Below are positions 27,397 to 36,445 of a stretch of DNA of 64,000 bases, piece by piece. Under the pieces are notes generated by a model that ran no database searches, was not told where the DNA came from, and saw only the letters and a list, made by a program, of their open reading frames with translations. The position numbers and the translations under genes are program-made. The stretch is from Caulobacter sp. (GTDB taxonomy: Bacteria; Pseudomonadota; Alphaproteobacteria; Caulobacterales; Caulobacteraceae). The DNA is taken from assembly GCA_017745235.1 (NCBI GenBank), contig JAGHZU010000002.1:1-64000 (forward strand). The letters run 5' to 3'. The first letter of the stretch is position 1. Each line of letters starts with the position of its first letter.

Positions 27397-28557
27397 ATGA
27401 CTGACAACAGCCTCGCCCCCGCTCTCGATCCCGTGGCCCTCGCCCAGGCCCTGATCCGCCGCCCGTCCGTGACCCCGGCCGACGAGGGCGCGATGGACGT
27501 GCTGCAGCGCCAGCTGGAGGCTTTGGGCTTTTCCTGCCGGCGTATGAGGTTCGGCGAGATCGAGAACCTCTACGCGCGGCGCGGGACCGCCCGGCCGAAC
27601 CTCTGCTTCGCGGGCCACACTGACGTGGTGCCCGTCGGCGACGACGCGGCCTGGACCGCCGGTCCGTTCGAGGCCGAGATCAAGGACGGCGTCCTGTTCG
27701 GCCGCGGCGCGGTCGACATGAAGAGCGCCATCGCCGCCTTCGTGGCCGCCGTCTCGCGCTTTCCCGACGACCTGCCCGGCTCGATCAGCTTCCTGATCAC
27801 CGGCGACGAGGAGGGCGTGGCCGAGGACGGCACGGTCAAGGTCGTCCAGGCCCTGATGGCCGAGGGCGAGGTGATCGACCACTGCATCGTCGGCGAACCG
27901 ACCAGCGCCGGGGTGCTGGGCGACATGGTCAAGATCGGCCGCCGGGGCAGCATCAACGCCTGGATCGCCGTGGACGGCAAACAGGGCCACGTGGCCTATC
28001 CGCAACGCGCGGCCAATCCCATCCCGGTGATGGTCGACATCCTCTCGCGCCTGCAGGCCCGGGTGCTGGACGACGGCTACACCGGCTTCCAGCCGTCGAA
28101 CCTGGAGGTGACTACGGTCGACGTGGGCAACACCGCCACCAACGTCATCCCCGCCAGCGCCAAGGCCCGCATCAACATCCGCTTCAACCCCGCCCACAAG
28201 GGCGCGGAGCTGCAGGACTGGATCGAGCGCGAATGCCGCGAGGCGGCCGAGGGCTTCTCGGGCCGGGTCGAGGCGTTGTGCAAGATCAGCGGCGAGGCCT
28301 TCCTGACCGAGCCGGGCGCGTTCACCGACGTGATCGTGGGCGCGGTGGGCGAGGCCACCGGCCGCGTGCCGGAGCTGTCGACCACCGGCGGCACCAGCGA
28401 CGCCCGCTTCATCCGCGCCATGTGCCCGGTGGTGGAGTTCGGCCTGGTGGGCGCGACGATGCACCAGGTGGACGAACGGGTGCCGGTCCAGGAAGTCGTC
28501 TACCTGGCCGACGCCTATCAGGCGCTGATCCGCCGCTATTTCGAGACCTTCGCCTGA
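27397..28557 (+). CDS. dapE: Succinyl-diaminopimelate desuccinylase
   Basis: DapE removes the succinyl group to yield LL-diaminopimelate for lysine and peptidoglycan. The 386-residue M20 enzyme shows the metal-binding sites AGHTDVVP and GRGAVDMK, the catalytic Glu pair in ITGDEEG, and the dimerisation domain (about 180-290) followed by GGTSDARF and a late His in GATMHQVDE. The size is normal. Its stop overlaps the next start by one base (TGATG). Confidence 0.95.
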   Translation: MTDNSLAPALDPVALAQALIRRPSVTPADEGAMDVLQRQLEALGFSCRRMRFGEIENLYARRGTARPNLCFAGHTDVVPVGDDAAWTAGPFEAEIKDGVLFGRGAVDMKSAIAAFVAAVSRFPDDLPGSISFLITGDEEGVAEDGTVKVVQALMAEGEVIDHCIVGEPTSAGVLGDMVKIGRRGSINAWIAVDGKQGHVAYPQRAANPIPVMVDILSRLQARVLDDGYTGFQPSNLEVTTVDVGNTATNVIPASAKARINIRFNPAHKGAELQDWIERECREAAEGFSGRVEALCKISGEAFLTEPGAFTDVIVGAVGEATGRVPELSTTGGTSDARFIRAMCPVVEFGLVGATMHQVDERVPVQEVVYLADAYQALIRRYFETFA

Positions 28558-28997
28558 TGGGCCGGGCCGCCCTGGCGAGCTGGCCTTTCTGGGCCCTGGC
28601 CTCGGCGGTCTTCGCGGCCTTGACCGCGATCCTGGCCAAGATCGGCGTGGACGGGGTGGGCTCCAACCTCGCCACCTTCATCCGCACGGTCGTGATCCTG
28701 GGCTTCGCCGGCCTGATCCTGACGGTGGCCGGCGAGTGGCGCGCGCCCGGCTCGATCAGCGCGCGGTCGTGGCTGTTCCTGGTGCTGTCGGGCCTGGCGA
28801 CCGGGGCTTCGTGGCTCTGCTACTTCCGGGCCCTGAAATTGGGCGAGGCGGCCAAGGTCGCCCCGGTCGACAAGCTGAGCGTGGTGTTCGTGGCGGTGAT
28901 CGCCGCGGCGTTCCTGGGCGAGAAGCTGTCGGCGCTGAACTGGCTGGGCGTGGCCCTGATCGCGGCCGGCGCGGTGCTGGTGGCCGTGCGGGTCTAG
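28557..28997 (+). CDS. EamA/DMT-family half-size transporter
   Basis: The 146-residue protein has about five hydrophobic segments and one EamA repeat. LVLSGLATGASWLCYFRALKLG and the later DKLSVVFVAVIAAAFLGEKL are typical of the small single-repeat members, which probably dimerise to form a metabolite exporter. It is coupled to dapE. The substrate is unknown; an amino acid is only a guess. Confidence 0.8.
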   Translation: MGRAALASWPFWALASAVFAALTAILAKIGVDGVGSNLATFIRTVVILGFAGLILTVAGEWRAPGSISARSWLFLVLSGLATGASWLCYFRALKLGEAAKVAPVDKLSVVFVAVIAAAFLGEKLSALNWLGVALIAAGAVLVAVRV

Positions 28998-29002
28998 GCG
29001 GC

Positions 29003-29923
29003 ATGGACGACCTTTCCATCGCCGACGTCCTGGCCGAGGTGGCCGTGATGGTGAAGCCGCACTTCGGCAAGGGCCGGACGGCCGACTACATCCCCCAGCT
29101 CGCCTGCGTGCCGCCGACGCGGTTCGGCATGGCCGTGCGCACCGTGAAAGGCGAGGAGGCGGTGATCGGCGACGCCGACGAAGGCTTCTCGGTCCAGAGC
29201 ATCACCAAGGTCTTCTCGCTGGGCCTGGCCCTGAACCGCTTCGGCGACGAGGTCTGGACGCGGGTGGGCAAGGAGCCGTCGGGCACGCCCTTCAACCACC
29301 TCTCCCAGCTGGAGGCTGAGGAGGGCGTGCCGCGCAACCCGTTCATCAACGCCGGGGCCATGGCGATCAGCGACCAGCTGATGGACGTCTTTCCCGACCC
29401 GGCGGGCCTGGTGCGCGGCTTCGCGGGCTTCCTGGCCGGCGAGAAGGTCGAGATCGACGAGGCGGTGGCCGCCTCGGAGCTGGCCAACGCCTGGCAGAAC
29501 CGGGCCATCGCCAACCTGATGCGCGGCAAGGGCGCGATCAACCACGACCCCGAGGCCGTGGTGGCCGCCTATTGCCGCCAGTGCGCCCTGACCATGAGCT
29601 GCCGCCAGCTGGCCCGCGCCTTCCTGCCCCTGGCGGCCGGCGGCTTCTCGCCGATCGTGGAGGAGACCATCTTCCCCGAGCGCCTGTCGCGGCGGCTGAA
29701 CGCCCTGCTGCTGACCTGCGGCATCTACGACAGCGTCGGCAGCTTCGCCTATCGCGTGGGCCTGCCGGCCAAGAGCGGGGTCGGCGGGGGGATCGTGGCG
29801 ATCGTCCCCGGCAAGGCCGCGATCGCGGTCTGGTCGCCGGAACTCGACCGCTTCGGCACCTCAGTGGTGGGCGCCGCGGCCCTGGAGCGCTTCAGCCAGC
29901 TGACCAACTGCTCGGTGCTTTAA
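29003..29923 (+). CDS. glsA: Glutaminase
   Basis: GlsA hydrolyses glutamine to glutamate and ammonia. The 306-residue product has the beta-lactamase-like serine fold: the SVQSITKVFSL segment supplies the catalytic Ser and Lys (SxxK), and NPFINAGAMA, MSCRQLARAF and the GVGGGIVAIVPGK Ser-Gly-Val loop follow as in GlsA. It starts five bases after the EamA gene stop, so it may belong to the dapE operon. Confidence 0.95.
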   Translation: MDDLSIADVLAEVAVMVKPHFGKGRTADYIPQLACVPPTRFGMAVRTVKGEEAVIGDADEGFSVQSITKVFSLGLALNRFGDEVWTRVGKEPSGTPFNHLSQLEAEEGVPRNPFINAGAMAISDQLMDVFPDPAGLVRGFAGFLAGEKVEIDEAVAASELANAWQNRAIANLMRGKGAINHDPEAVVAAYCRQCALTMSCRQLARAFLPLAAGGFSPIVEETIFPERLSRRLNALLLTCGIYDSVGSFAYRVGLPAKSGVGGGIVAIVPGKAAIAVWSPELDRFGTSVVGAAALERFSQLTNCSVL

Positions 29924-30005
29924 AAGCTTCACGCAGCCCATGGCCGCCGCCCGCGTTAGGCCTTGGCCGGCGGCTCCTCGCCGGCCCGACCGGTGGAGAG
30001 GCGAG

Positions 30006-30401
30006 ATGGGTATCTTCAGCAACATCATGGGCAAGATCTTCGGCCACAAGCCCCAGGCCGCGCCGGCGCCGAGCCCCGCGCCCGCCGCCCCTGCGCCCGC
30101 CCCGACCGCCGTGGCCGTGGCGCCCGCCGCCGAGCCGCCGCCGGTGGTGGACGTGGCCGCCATGCTCGACGACATGGCCGCCGCCGCGCCGCAGAAACTG
30201 GACTGGCGTCATTCGATCGTCGACCTGATGAAGCTGGTCGGCATGGAATCCAGCCTGGCCGAGCGCAAGGAACTGGCGGAGGAGCTGGGCTACGGCGGCG
30301 ACAAGTCCGACACCGCGGCCATGAACATCTGGCTGCACAAGCAGGTGATCAGGAAGCTGTCGGAGAACGGCGGCAAGGTTCCGGCCGAGCTGCTGGACTA
30401 G
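30006..30401 (+). CDS. DUF3597-domain protein
   Basis: The 131-residue protein begins MGIFSNIMGKIFG, has a Pro/Ala-rich linker (about 16-48) and a conserved C-terminal domain of about 80 residues (LDWRHSIVDLMKLVGMESS and LAEELGYGGDKSDTAAMN). DUF3597 is widespread in proteobacteria; its N-terminal motif is amphipathic. The function is unknown and no partner is suggested by the neighbours. Confidence 0.85.
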   Translation: MGIFSNIMGKIFGHKPQAAPAPSPAPAAPAPAPTAVAVAPAAEPPPVVDVAAMLDDMAAAAPQKLDWRHSIVDLMKLVGMESSLAERKELAEELGYGGDKSDTAAMNIWLHKQVIRKLSENGGKVPAELLD

Positions 30402-30504
30402 TCTCCGGACCCGAGCCCGCTCCGTCGGGAAGGTTTGCGCCAGATCAAGGTCGGCTCCGTCTCGTCGCGCCAAGCTTGGCCGTCACAGACAGACGGAGCT
30501 CGCC

Positions 30505-30603
30505 ATGACGCCCTTCCTGACCCTCGTCCTCTTCGCGTTCGTCGCCTTCATGGGCGCGCTGGCCATCGGCCAGATCGCGACCGCCATGGCGGAGAAGAAG
30601 TAG
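30505..30603 (+). CDS. Small single-span membrane protein (32 residues)
   Basis: A 32-codon frame MTPFLTLVLFAFVAFMGA... encodes one hydrophobic helix (about residues 4-24) with a short charged tail ending EKK. GGAG lies about 7 bases upstream of the ATG, and codon third positions are GC-biased as in real genes. It is too short for standard gene finders. Nothing is known of its role. Confidence 0.55.
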   Translation: MTPFLTLVLFAFVAFMGALAIGQIATAMAEKK

Positions 30604-30675
30604 AGGCTTGTCTCAAAAGGTGTCACCCCGGAAGCTCCGCAGGGACCGCCCGGGACGACATCGTATGGAGCGCCC

Positions 30676-31422
30676 CTACTCGTCCTCGTAGCCCACGCCC
30701 GTGAGGTAGAGGCCGTCGGCGGGGGCCACGGGGCCGCACGCCTTGCGGTCGCGGGCCTCCAGGGCGGCGCGCACGTCGTCGGCGGTCCAGCGGCCGGCGC
30801 CGACCTCGACCAGGGTGCCGGTCATCGACCGCACCTGGCGGTGCAGGAACGAACGGGCCTCGAACACCAGATGGACTTCGTCCCCAGCCCGCAACACGCG
30901 GGCGACGTCGAGGGTCTTCACGGGCGACTTGGACTGGCAATGCATGTCGCGGAAGGTGGTGAAGTCGTGCAGTCCGACCAGGGCCTGGGCGGCCGCATGC
31001 ATGGCGTCGGCGTCCAGCTCCTTCTTCATGTGCCAGACCTTGCCCTTGTCCAGGGCCGGCGGGGCGCGGCGGTTGAGGATGCGGTAGAGGTAGCGCCGCT
31101 CGTTGGCCGAAAAGCGGGCGTGCCACCCCTCCGGCGCGGCCGAGGCGTCCAGCACGCTGACGGCCTCGCGCGTCAGGTGGGCGTTGAGGGCGTTCATCAC
31201 CGTCTGGGCCGGCCAGTCGCGCTCGAGGTCGACATGCACCACCTGGCCGGTGGCGTGGACGCCGGTGTCGGTGCGGCCGGCGGCGGCGACGCGGATGTCC
31301 TGGCCGCTGAACGCCTTGACCGCCGCCTCCAGCGCGCCCTGCACCGAGGGCTGGTCGGCCTGGGCCTGGAAGCCATTGTAGGGCCGGCCGTCGTATTCGA
31401 TCAGAAGGCGGTAGCGGGGCAT
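30676..31422 (-). CDS. truA: tRNA pseudouridine(38-40) synthase
   Basis: TruA converts U38-40 in tRNA anticodon stems to pseudouridine. The 248-residue protein has the catalytic Asp D52 in [13 protein letters not shown], and the supporting [11 protein letters not shown] and DGLYL segments. Its start overlaps the fmt stop by one base (TGATG), so the tRNA genes fmt and truA form an operon. Confidence 0.96.
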   Translation of the reverse strand: MPRYRLLIEYDGRPYNGFQAQADQPSVQGALEAAVKAFSGQDIRVAAAGRTDTGVHATGQVVHVDLERDWPAQTVMNALNAHLTREAVSVLDASAAPEGWHARFSANERRYLYRILNRRAPPALDKGKVWHMKKELDADAMHAAAQALVGLHDFTTFRDMHCQSKSPVKTLDVARVLRAGDEVHLVFEARSFLHRQVRSMTGTLVEVGAGRWTADDVRAALEARDRKACGPVAPADGLYLTGVGYEDE

Positions 31423-32348
31423 CAGGCCAGCGTCGTTCCGGCGGCGATGGGGAAGCCGCGCGTGAAGACCTCGGCGTCCTGGGCCCCCTTGCCCTCGCGC
31501 TGGGCCTTGAGCAGACGCACCGAGCCCTCGCCGCAGGCGATCAGCAGGTTATCATCCAGCGCCGCGCCGGCCGCGCCGCCGGCGTCCTCGACGCGGCTCA
31601 GCAAGGCCTTCACCCGCACCGGCCCCCTGTCGGACGGGGCCTCGAACCAGGCGCCGGGAAACGGGGAGAGGCCGCGGATGTGGCGGTCGACCTCGGCGGC
31701 CGGACGGGTCCAGTCGATGCGGGCCTCGGCCGACTTGATCTTCTTGGCGTAGGTGACCCCTTCTTCGGCCTGGGGCGTCTCGACCGCCGCGCCACGCTCG
31801 ATGGCGGCCAGGGCCACGGGCAGGATGCGGGAACCGACGGCGGCCAGCTTGTCGTGCAGCGAGCCGGCGGTGTCGAGCGCGTCGATCGGCACCTGCTGGC
31901 CCATCAGCACCGGCCCCTCGTCCAGGCCCTCGCTCATGCGCATGACCTGGACGCCGGTGACGGCGTCGCCGGCCATGATCGCGCGCTGGATGGGCGCGGC
32001 CCCTCGCCAGCGCGGCAGCAGGCTGGCGTGCAGGTTGAAGCAGCCCAGGCGCGGCGCCTCCAGCACCTCGCGCACCAGGATCTGGCCGAAGGCGACGACG
32101 ACGGCGGCGTCGAGGTCCAGGGCCTTGAAGGCCTCGATCTCCTCGGGGGTCTTCATCGAGACGGGGGTGCGGACCGGCAGGCCCAGGGTCTCGGCGAAGG
32201 CGTGGACGGGCGAAGGCTTGAGGTCCTGGCCGCGCCCGCGCGGGGCCGGCGGCTGGGAATAGACGCAGACGATCTCATGGCCGGCCGAGACCAGTTCGGC
32301 CAGGCAGGCGACGGAGAATTCGGGGGTTCCGAGGAAGGCGAGACGCAT
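31422..32348 (-). CDS. fmt: Methionyl-tRNA formyltransferase
   Basis: Fmt formylates initiator Met-tRNA using 10-formyl-THF. The 308-residue enzyme has the formyltransferase core with [20 protein letters not shown] (catalytic Asn and His) followed by [14 protein letters not shown] (Asp), then a C-terminal tRNA-binding domain from about residue 205. It precedes truA. The peptide deformylase gene, which usually neighbours fmt, lies about 0.5 kb away. Confidence 0.96.
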   Translation of the reverse strand: MRLAFLGTPEFSVACLAELVSAGHEIVCVYSQPPAPRGRGQDLKPSPVHAFAETLGLPVRTPVSMKTPEEIEAFKALDLDAAVVVAFGQILVREVLEAPRLGCFNLHASLLPRWRGAAPIQRAIMAGDAVTGVQVMRMSEGLDEGPVLMGQQVPIDALDTAGSLHDKLAAVGSRILPVALAAIERGAAVETPQAEEGVTYAKKIKSAEARIDWTRPAAEVDRHIRGLSPFPGAWFEAPSDRGPVRVKALLSRVEDAGGAAGAALDDNLLIACGEGSVRLLKAQREGKGAQDAEVFTRGFPIAAGTTLA

Positions 32349-32392
32349 GCCGCAGGGTTTAGACGCCCGGACGCGCCGGGGAAAGCGTCAGC

Positions 32393-32418
32393 GGAACCGG
32401 GGCCGTGAAAGCATCGTT
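32393..32418 (+). promoter_or_regulatory. EcfG/SigT-type promoter upstream of a small lipoprotein gene
   Basis: GGAAC (32393-32397) and CGTT (32415-32418) are 17 bases apart, which fits the general stress sigma factor consensus. It lies about 31 bases before the lipoprotein start and 45 bases after the divergent fmt start, with only this gene downstream. Confidence 0.75.
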
Positions 32419-32448
32419 GTAGGAGCAAGCCCAAACGGAGGATACGCC

Positions 32449-32808
32449 ATGCGCTCCATCGCCCTGATCGCCGCCGCCGGCCTCGCAGCCCTGTCGATGG
32501 CCGCCTGCTCGGAGAAGCACGCCACCGAGATCAAGGAAGGCGCCAAGGCGGCCGGCTCAGACATCAAGGACGCCGCCAGCAACATCGCCAACGATCCCGA
32601 CGTGAAGGAAGCCGGCGCGGCGCTGAAGGAAAGCACCAAGGAGGCCGCCGCCGACGCCAAGGACGCCGCCGGCAAGGCGCTGGACAAGGCTCAGGAAGCC
32701 GGCGCCAAGGCGGGCGAGAAGACCAAGGAGGTCGCCGCCGACGCCAATCGCGACGCCAAGGCGGCCGGCCAGGAGGCGCGGGAAAAGGTGCACAAGGCGA
32801 CGGAATAG
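32449..32808 (+). CDS. Small Lys/Ala-rich lipoprotein, likely stress-induced
   Basis: The 119-residue protein begins with a lipoprotein signal ending in the lipobox LSMAAC, then consists of A/K/D/E repeats such as AAADAKDAAGKALDKAQEAG. This resembles late-embryogenesis-abundant or YtxH-type hydrophilic helical proteins that protect against desiccation or stress. The start has AACGGAGG before it. The EcfG-type promoter upstream agrees with a general-stress gene. No enzyme motif is present. Confidence 0.85.
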   Translation: MRSIALIAAAGLAALSMAACSEKHATEIKEGAKAAGSDIKDAASNIANDPDVKEAGAALKESTKEAAADAKDAAGKALDKAQEAGAKAGEKTKEVAADANRDAKAAGQEAREKVHKATE

Positions 32809-32821
32809 GATCGGGGGCGGG

Positions 32822-32867
32822 AAGGCCCCTTCAGTCGCTACGCGAGAGCTCCCCCAAAGGGGAGCTC
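32822..32867. repeat. Single family 1 nested-hairpin element
   Basis: Between converging genes lies one element of the same layout as at 1736-1782: an inner hairpin TCGC-TAC-GCGA and an outer hairpin GAGCTCCCC-caaa-GGGGAGCTC (32846-32867). It is a single copy here and may act as a shared terminator. Confidence 0.55.
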
Positions 32868-32898
32868 CTGCGACGAGATCCGGAGGACCGGAGCCCCC

Positions 32899-33420
32899 TT
32901 AAGCCGCGCGGCGCGCCTTCTTCACCTTGGTGATGGCGCGGTCGCGCTTCAGGCGCGAGAGGTGGTCGATGAAGAGCACGCCCTTCAGATGGTCCATCTC
33001 GTGCTGGATGCAGACGGCGAACAGGCCCTCGGCCTCCTCCTCGACAGGCTGGCCGTTGTAGTCGAGATAGGTCAGCTTCACGCGGGCCGGGCGTTCGACG
33101 GCGTCGTAGACCTCGGGCACCGACAGGCAGCCTTCCTCGTACGAGAACAGCTCCTCCGATTCCCAGGTGATCTTCGGATTGACGAAATAGCGCGGAGCCG
33201 GTTCCTCGCCCTCGCGGGCCAGATCCATCACGATCACGTTGACCAGCTCGCCCACCTGCACGGCGGCCAGGCCGATGCCGGGGGCGTCGTACATGGTCTC
33301 CAGCATGTCGTCCATCAGGGCGCGCAGGGCGTCGTCGACGGCCGGAACGTCCTTGGAGACCTGCTTGAGGATCGCCAGGTCGGCGCTGTTGTCTACGGTG
33401 AGGATGCGACGGATAGCCAT
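32899..33420 (-). CDS. def: Peptide deformylase
   Basis: Def removes the N-formyl group from nascent proteins. The 173-residue protein has motif [11 protein letters not shown] (Val where most have Pro), motif [10 protein letters not shown] with metal-binding C98, and motif III HEMDH (H140/H144 with catalytic Glu). These match an active type 1 deformylase. It is transcribed towards the lipoprotein gene. Confidence 0.96.
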   Translation of the reverse strand: MAIRRILTVDNSADLAILKQVSKDVPAVDDALRALMDDMLETMYDAPGIGLAAVQVGELVNVIVMDLAREGEEPAPRYFVNPKITWESEELFSYEEGCLSVPEVYDAVERPARVKLTYLDYNGQPVEEEAEGLFAVCIQHEMDHLKGVLFIDHLSRLKRDRAITKVKKARRAA

Positions 33421-33491
33421 GATCCCACTCAGGTAGTGGGGTCATTTCCGAGCGTCAAGGTCGGGCTTTCGGGGTGCGGCGTTTGGAGCCG

Positions 33492-33758
33492 TCAGCCCTG
33501 GGCGGCCAGGGCGAGGAAATTCCAGGCCAGCCAGCCTGCGCCGGCCAGGATCGCGATCGCCGGGGCGGCCAGGCCCTTGCGCCGCTGGCGCAGGAAGCGC
33601 TCGAACCGTTCGGGATCGGCCGCGCGCTCGATCCGGGCCGCGCCATACGACTTGCTGACCAGCACCCCGGTACGCCGGGCGTTAAGGAGGGCGCCGCCCT
33701 GCCGGACCAACATGATGAGACCCGCGATGATGGCGGCGAAACCGGCGATGAACCACAT
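33492..33758 (-). CDS. Small hypothetical protein with two membrane segments
   Basis: The 88-residue protein has a hydrophobic N-terminal helix (about 1-20) and another near the C-terminus (about 66-84), joined by a basic, charged linker. No domain is recognised. It lies between rmuC (15 bases) and def on the same strand. Confidence 0.65.
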   Translation of the reverse strand: MWFIAGFAAIIAGLIMLVRQGGALLNARRTGVLVSKSYGAARIERAADPERFERFLRQRRKGLAAPAIAILAGAGWLAWNFLALAAQG

Positions 33759-33773
33759 GGGCTCAACTTAAGG

Positions 33774-35060
33774 TCAAGCTTTGGGCAGCGCAACCGCCTC
33801 GTCCGGCATGGCCAGCTTGACCAGCGGGCGCACGGCCTGCTCGACCGGGGCCAGCTCGGCGATCTCCTTGCCCTCGTGGTCGACCGACAGGTCCTCGAAG
33901 CGGCGGGCCTGGGTCAGGACCTGGCTCTCCAGCGAGCCGACGAACTGGTTGTAGCGCGACACGGCCGCCTCCAGCGCCTTGCCCACCGAACCGGCGTGGG
34001 CGCCCATGACGGCGATGCGCTTGTAGAGCTCGCGGCCCACGGCGACGATGTTGGCGGCGTTCTTGGCCTGGTCCTCGGCGCGCCAGCCGTAGGCGACGGC
34101 CTTGCACAGGGCGAAGAGGGTCGTGGGCGTGACCAGAAGGACGCGGCGGTCCATGGCCTCGGTCATCAGGTCGGGCAGGCGCTCCAGCGCTGCGGCCAGG
34201 AAGCCGTCGCCAGGCACGAACATGGCCACGAAGTCCGGCGAACCCTCGCCGGCGAACTGGTCCCAGTAGGCCTTGGCCGACAGGCCCTGCATGTGGGCCT
34301 TCACGCTGGCGGCGTGGCGCATCAGGGCGGCCTCGCGCAGGTGCTCCTCGGTCGCCTCCTGGGCCTCGAGGAAGGCGTTGAGCGAGCACTTGGCGTCGAT
34401 CACGAACACCCCGCCGCCGGGCATGCGCACCTTCACGTCGGGGCGGCGGCGGCCCTCCTCGCTTTCGACGCTGAACTGCTCCTCGAAATCGAAGCGCTTG
34501 TTCAGCCCGGCGGCCTCCAGCACGTTGCGCAGGGTCTGCTCGCCCCAGCGGCCCTGGACGCCCGCCCCGCGGCGCAGGGCGGCCGACAGCTTCCGGGCCT
34601 CGAACTGGGTGGCGACCGAGGCCTCCATCAGGGCGTTGATCTGGGCCTTGAGACCGCCGGTCTCCTCGGCGCGGGCCTTCTCGACGGCGGTGACCTGGGC
34701 CTCGAACTTGGCCAGGGTCTCGGCCATGGGCTTGAGCTGGGCCTCAAGCCGCGCCTGGGCCAGGGTCTCGCGGCTGCGGAAGCTTTCCTCGGTGCGCTTG
34801 ATCAGGGCCTCGGCGACCGTATTGGCCGTCATCGTGGCCATCTTGTCGGCCTGGGCGCGGATCAGTTCGCCCTGGGTCGCGGCCTGGTCCTCCAGAAGCC
34901 GCGCCCGCTCGCCCGCCTGGACCAGCTGTTCGTTCAGCTGCCACGAACGGGCCTCGGCGCGGTTGGCGCGGCCCAGGGCCCAGACGGCCACGACGGCGGC
35001 GACCACGGCGACGAACGCCAGCACCAGGGCGAGGATCAGGAGCGGATCGGAAAAGTTCAT
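33774..35060 (-). CDS. rmuC: DNA recombination protein RmuC
   Basis: The 428-residue protein has an N-terminal membrane anchor (about 8-28), a long coiled coil (about 30-140) and the RmuC nuclease-like domain (about 170-400) containing QGRWGEQTLRNVLEAAGL and PDVKVRMPGGGVFVIDAKCS with the DAK catalytic motif of the PD-(D/E)XK fold. RmuC limits inversion of short inverted repeats in E. coli, an interesting coincidence given the repeats in this genome. Confidence 0.93.
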   Translation of the reverse strand: MNFSDPLLILALVLAFVAVVAAVVAVWALGRANRAEARSWQLNEQLVQAGERARLLEDQAATQGELIRAQADKMATMTANTVAEALIKRTEESFRSRETLAQARLEAQLKPMAETLAKFEAQVTAVEKARAEETGGLKAQINALMEASVATQFEARKLSAALRRGAGVQGRWGEQTLRNVLEAAGLNKRFDFEEQFSVESEEGRRRPDVKVRMPGGGVFVIDAKCSLNAFLEAQEATEEHLREAALMRHAASVKAHMQGLSAKAYWDQFAGEGSPDFVAMFVPGDGFLAAALERLPDLMTEAMDRRVLLVTPTTLFALCKAVAYGWRAEDQAKNAANIVAVGRELYKRIAVMGAHAGSVGKALEAAVSRYNQFVGSLESQVLTQARRFEDLSVDHEGKEIAELAPVEQAVRPLVKLAMPDEAVALPKA

Positions 35061-35130
35061 GCTCCGTTCCTAGCCGGAGTCGGCCCTGAACGAAACCCGG
35101 CCGACGACGAACGCCGGCCGGGGCGGGACG

Positions 35131-35286
35131 TCAGGCGTCGCCGTCGGCCAGGTCGGCGATGAGGCCGTTGATCGGCTCGTCGTTGAAGCTGGTGACGTTG
35201 TGGCCGGTGTCGACCACGCCGACCTTGGCCTTGTGAGGGGCTTCGACTTCGGCTTCCGGAGCGGGGGTTTCGGGCGTTTCGGACAT
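35131..35286 (-). CDS. Small acidic hypothetical protein (51 residues)
   Basis: An ATG at 35286 opens a 51-codon frame, MSETPETPAPEAEVEAP..., with a Pro/Glu-rich start and a C-terminus INGLIADLADGDA. Third positions are strongly GC as in the neighbouring genes, and the frame lies in an otherwise empty gap upstream of rmuC. The upstream purine tract is weak (GGGA), so translation is uncertain. No homologue is recognised. Confidence 0.5.
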   Translation of the reverse strand: MSETPETPAPEAEVEAPHKAKVGVVDTGHNVTSFNDEPINGLIADLADGDA

Positions 35287-35439
35287 GTGCGGAGGTCCCT
35301 GGCGCGCGCGTTCGGACGACGGTCGTCGAACGCCGCGAGACCAAGCTTGGCACGGCGCCGAGGTGCTGTCAGCGGGGAAGCGGCGCGGTGTCGCGGCGCG
35401 CGTCGCGAGCGCCTGGCGAACGGGCGCCGGGCGATGCGG

Positions 35440-36042
35440 TCAGGCCGGACGGCGGGCGCGGAGAGCCTGGGCGATGGTGCCGTCGTCCAGCCAGTCCAGG
35501 TCGCCGCCCACGGGGACGCCCCGGGCCAGCATGGTCACCGACACGCCGGTCGGCGCCAGGCGGTCGGCCAGGTAGTGGGCCGTGGTCTGGCCGTCGACCG
35601 TGGCCGGCAGGGCCAGGATCGTCTCGGCGATCTCGCCGCCCGAGACGCGGGACACCAGCTCGCCCACGCGCAACTGCTCGGGACCCACGCCATCCAGGGC
35701 CGACAGCAGGCCGCCCAGCACGTGGTAGCGGCCCTTGAACTGGCCGCCGCGCTCCATGGCCCAGACCGAACCGACCTCCTCGACCACGCACAGAAGGCGC
35801 GGGTCGCGGGTGGGATCGGCGCAGATCGAGCACGGATCGGACGTGTCCAGCGAGCCGCAGACCGAGCAGGTGCGCACCTTGGCCTGGGCCTCGACCATGG
35901 CCGCCGTCAGCGGCCCCAGCAGGGTGTCGCGCTTCTTCAGCAGGGCCAGGGCCGCCCGCCGGCCCGAGCGCGGTCCCAACCCCGGCAGCTTGGACAGCAA
36001 GGCGATCAGGCGCTCGATTTCGGGTCCGGCGGAGGCGGCCAA
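35440..36042 (-). CDS. recR: Recombination protein RecR
   Basis: RecR works with RecF and RecO in gap repair. The 200-residue protein has the helix-hairpin-helix [19 protein letters not shown], a four-cysteine zinc finger [16 protein letters not shown], and a Toprim domain (about 80-175) with [14 protein letters not shown]. The start is TTG, four bases after the ebfC stop. dnaX-ebfC-recR is a common arrangement. Confidence 0.96.
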   Translation of the reverse strand: MAASAGPEIERLIALLSKLPGLGPRSGRRAALALLKKRDTLLGPLTAAMVEAQAKVRTCSVCGSLDTSDPCSICADPTRDPRLLCVVEEVGSVWAMERGGQFKGRYHVLGGLLSALDGVGPEQLRVGELVSRVSGGEIAETILALPATVDGQTTAHYLADRLAPTGVSVTMLARGVPVGGDLDWLDDGTIAQALRARRPA

Positions 36043-36046
36043 GATC

Positions 36047-36376
36047 CTAGAACTTCATCCCGGGCAGGCCGCCCATCATGCCGGCCATCGGGCCCATGGC
36101 GTCCTGCATCATCTGCTCGCGCTTGGCGTCCAGCTTGCGCTTGGCGTCGGCGTGGGCGGCCACGATCAGGTCGGCGATCACCTCGCCCTCGCCGGGCTGC
36201 AGCAGGCTGTCGTCGACGGTGACCTTGGTCAGGTCGCCGGCGCCGTTGAGGCTGAGGGTCAGCATGCCGCCGCCCACCGAGCTCTCGACGGTGACTTCGG
36301 CCAGGCGCGCCTGGGCGTCGGCCAGTTTCTGCTGCATGGCCTGGGCCTGCTTCATCAGGCCGCCGAGGTCTTTCAT
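36047..36376 (-). CDS. ebfC: YbaB/EbfC nucleoid-associated protein
   Basis: This 109-residue DNA-binding protein dimerises and coats DNA. The first 40 residues form the helix [21 protein letters not shown] typical of the family, followed by a strand region and a Met/Gly-rich C-terminus. It sits between dnaX and recR, the usual place. Confidence 0.94.
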   Translation of the reverse strand: MKDLGGLMKQAQAMQQKLADAQARLAEVTVESSVGGGMLTLSLNGAGDLTKVTVDDSLLQPGEGEVIADLIVAAHADAKRKLDAKREQMMQDAMGPMAGMMGGLPGMKF

Positions 36377-36445
36377 GGGTTCGAACTCCAGAGAATGGCC
36401 GGGAGCGGTCGAGGCCGCTTCCCGGAGACGGCGAATATAGGACGC

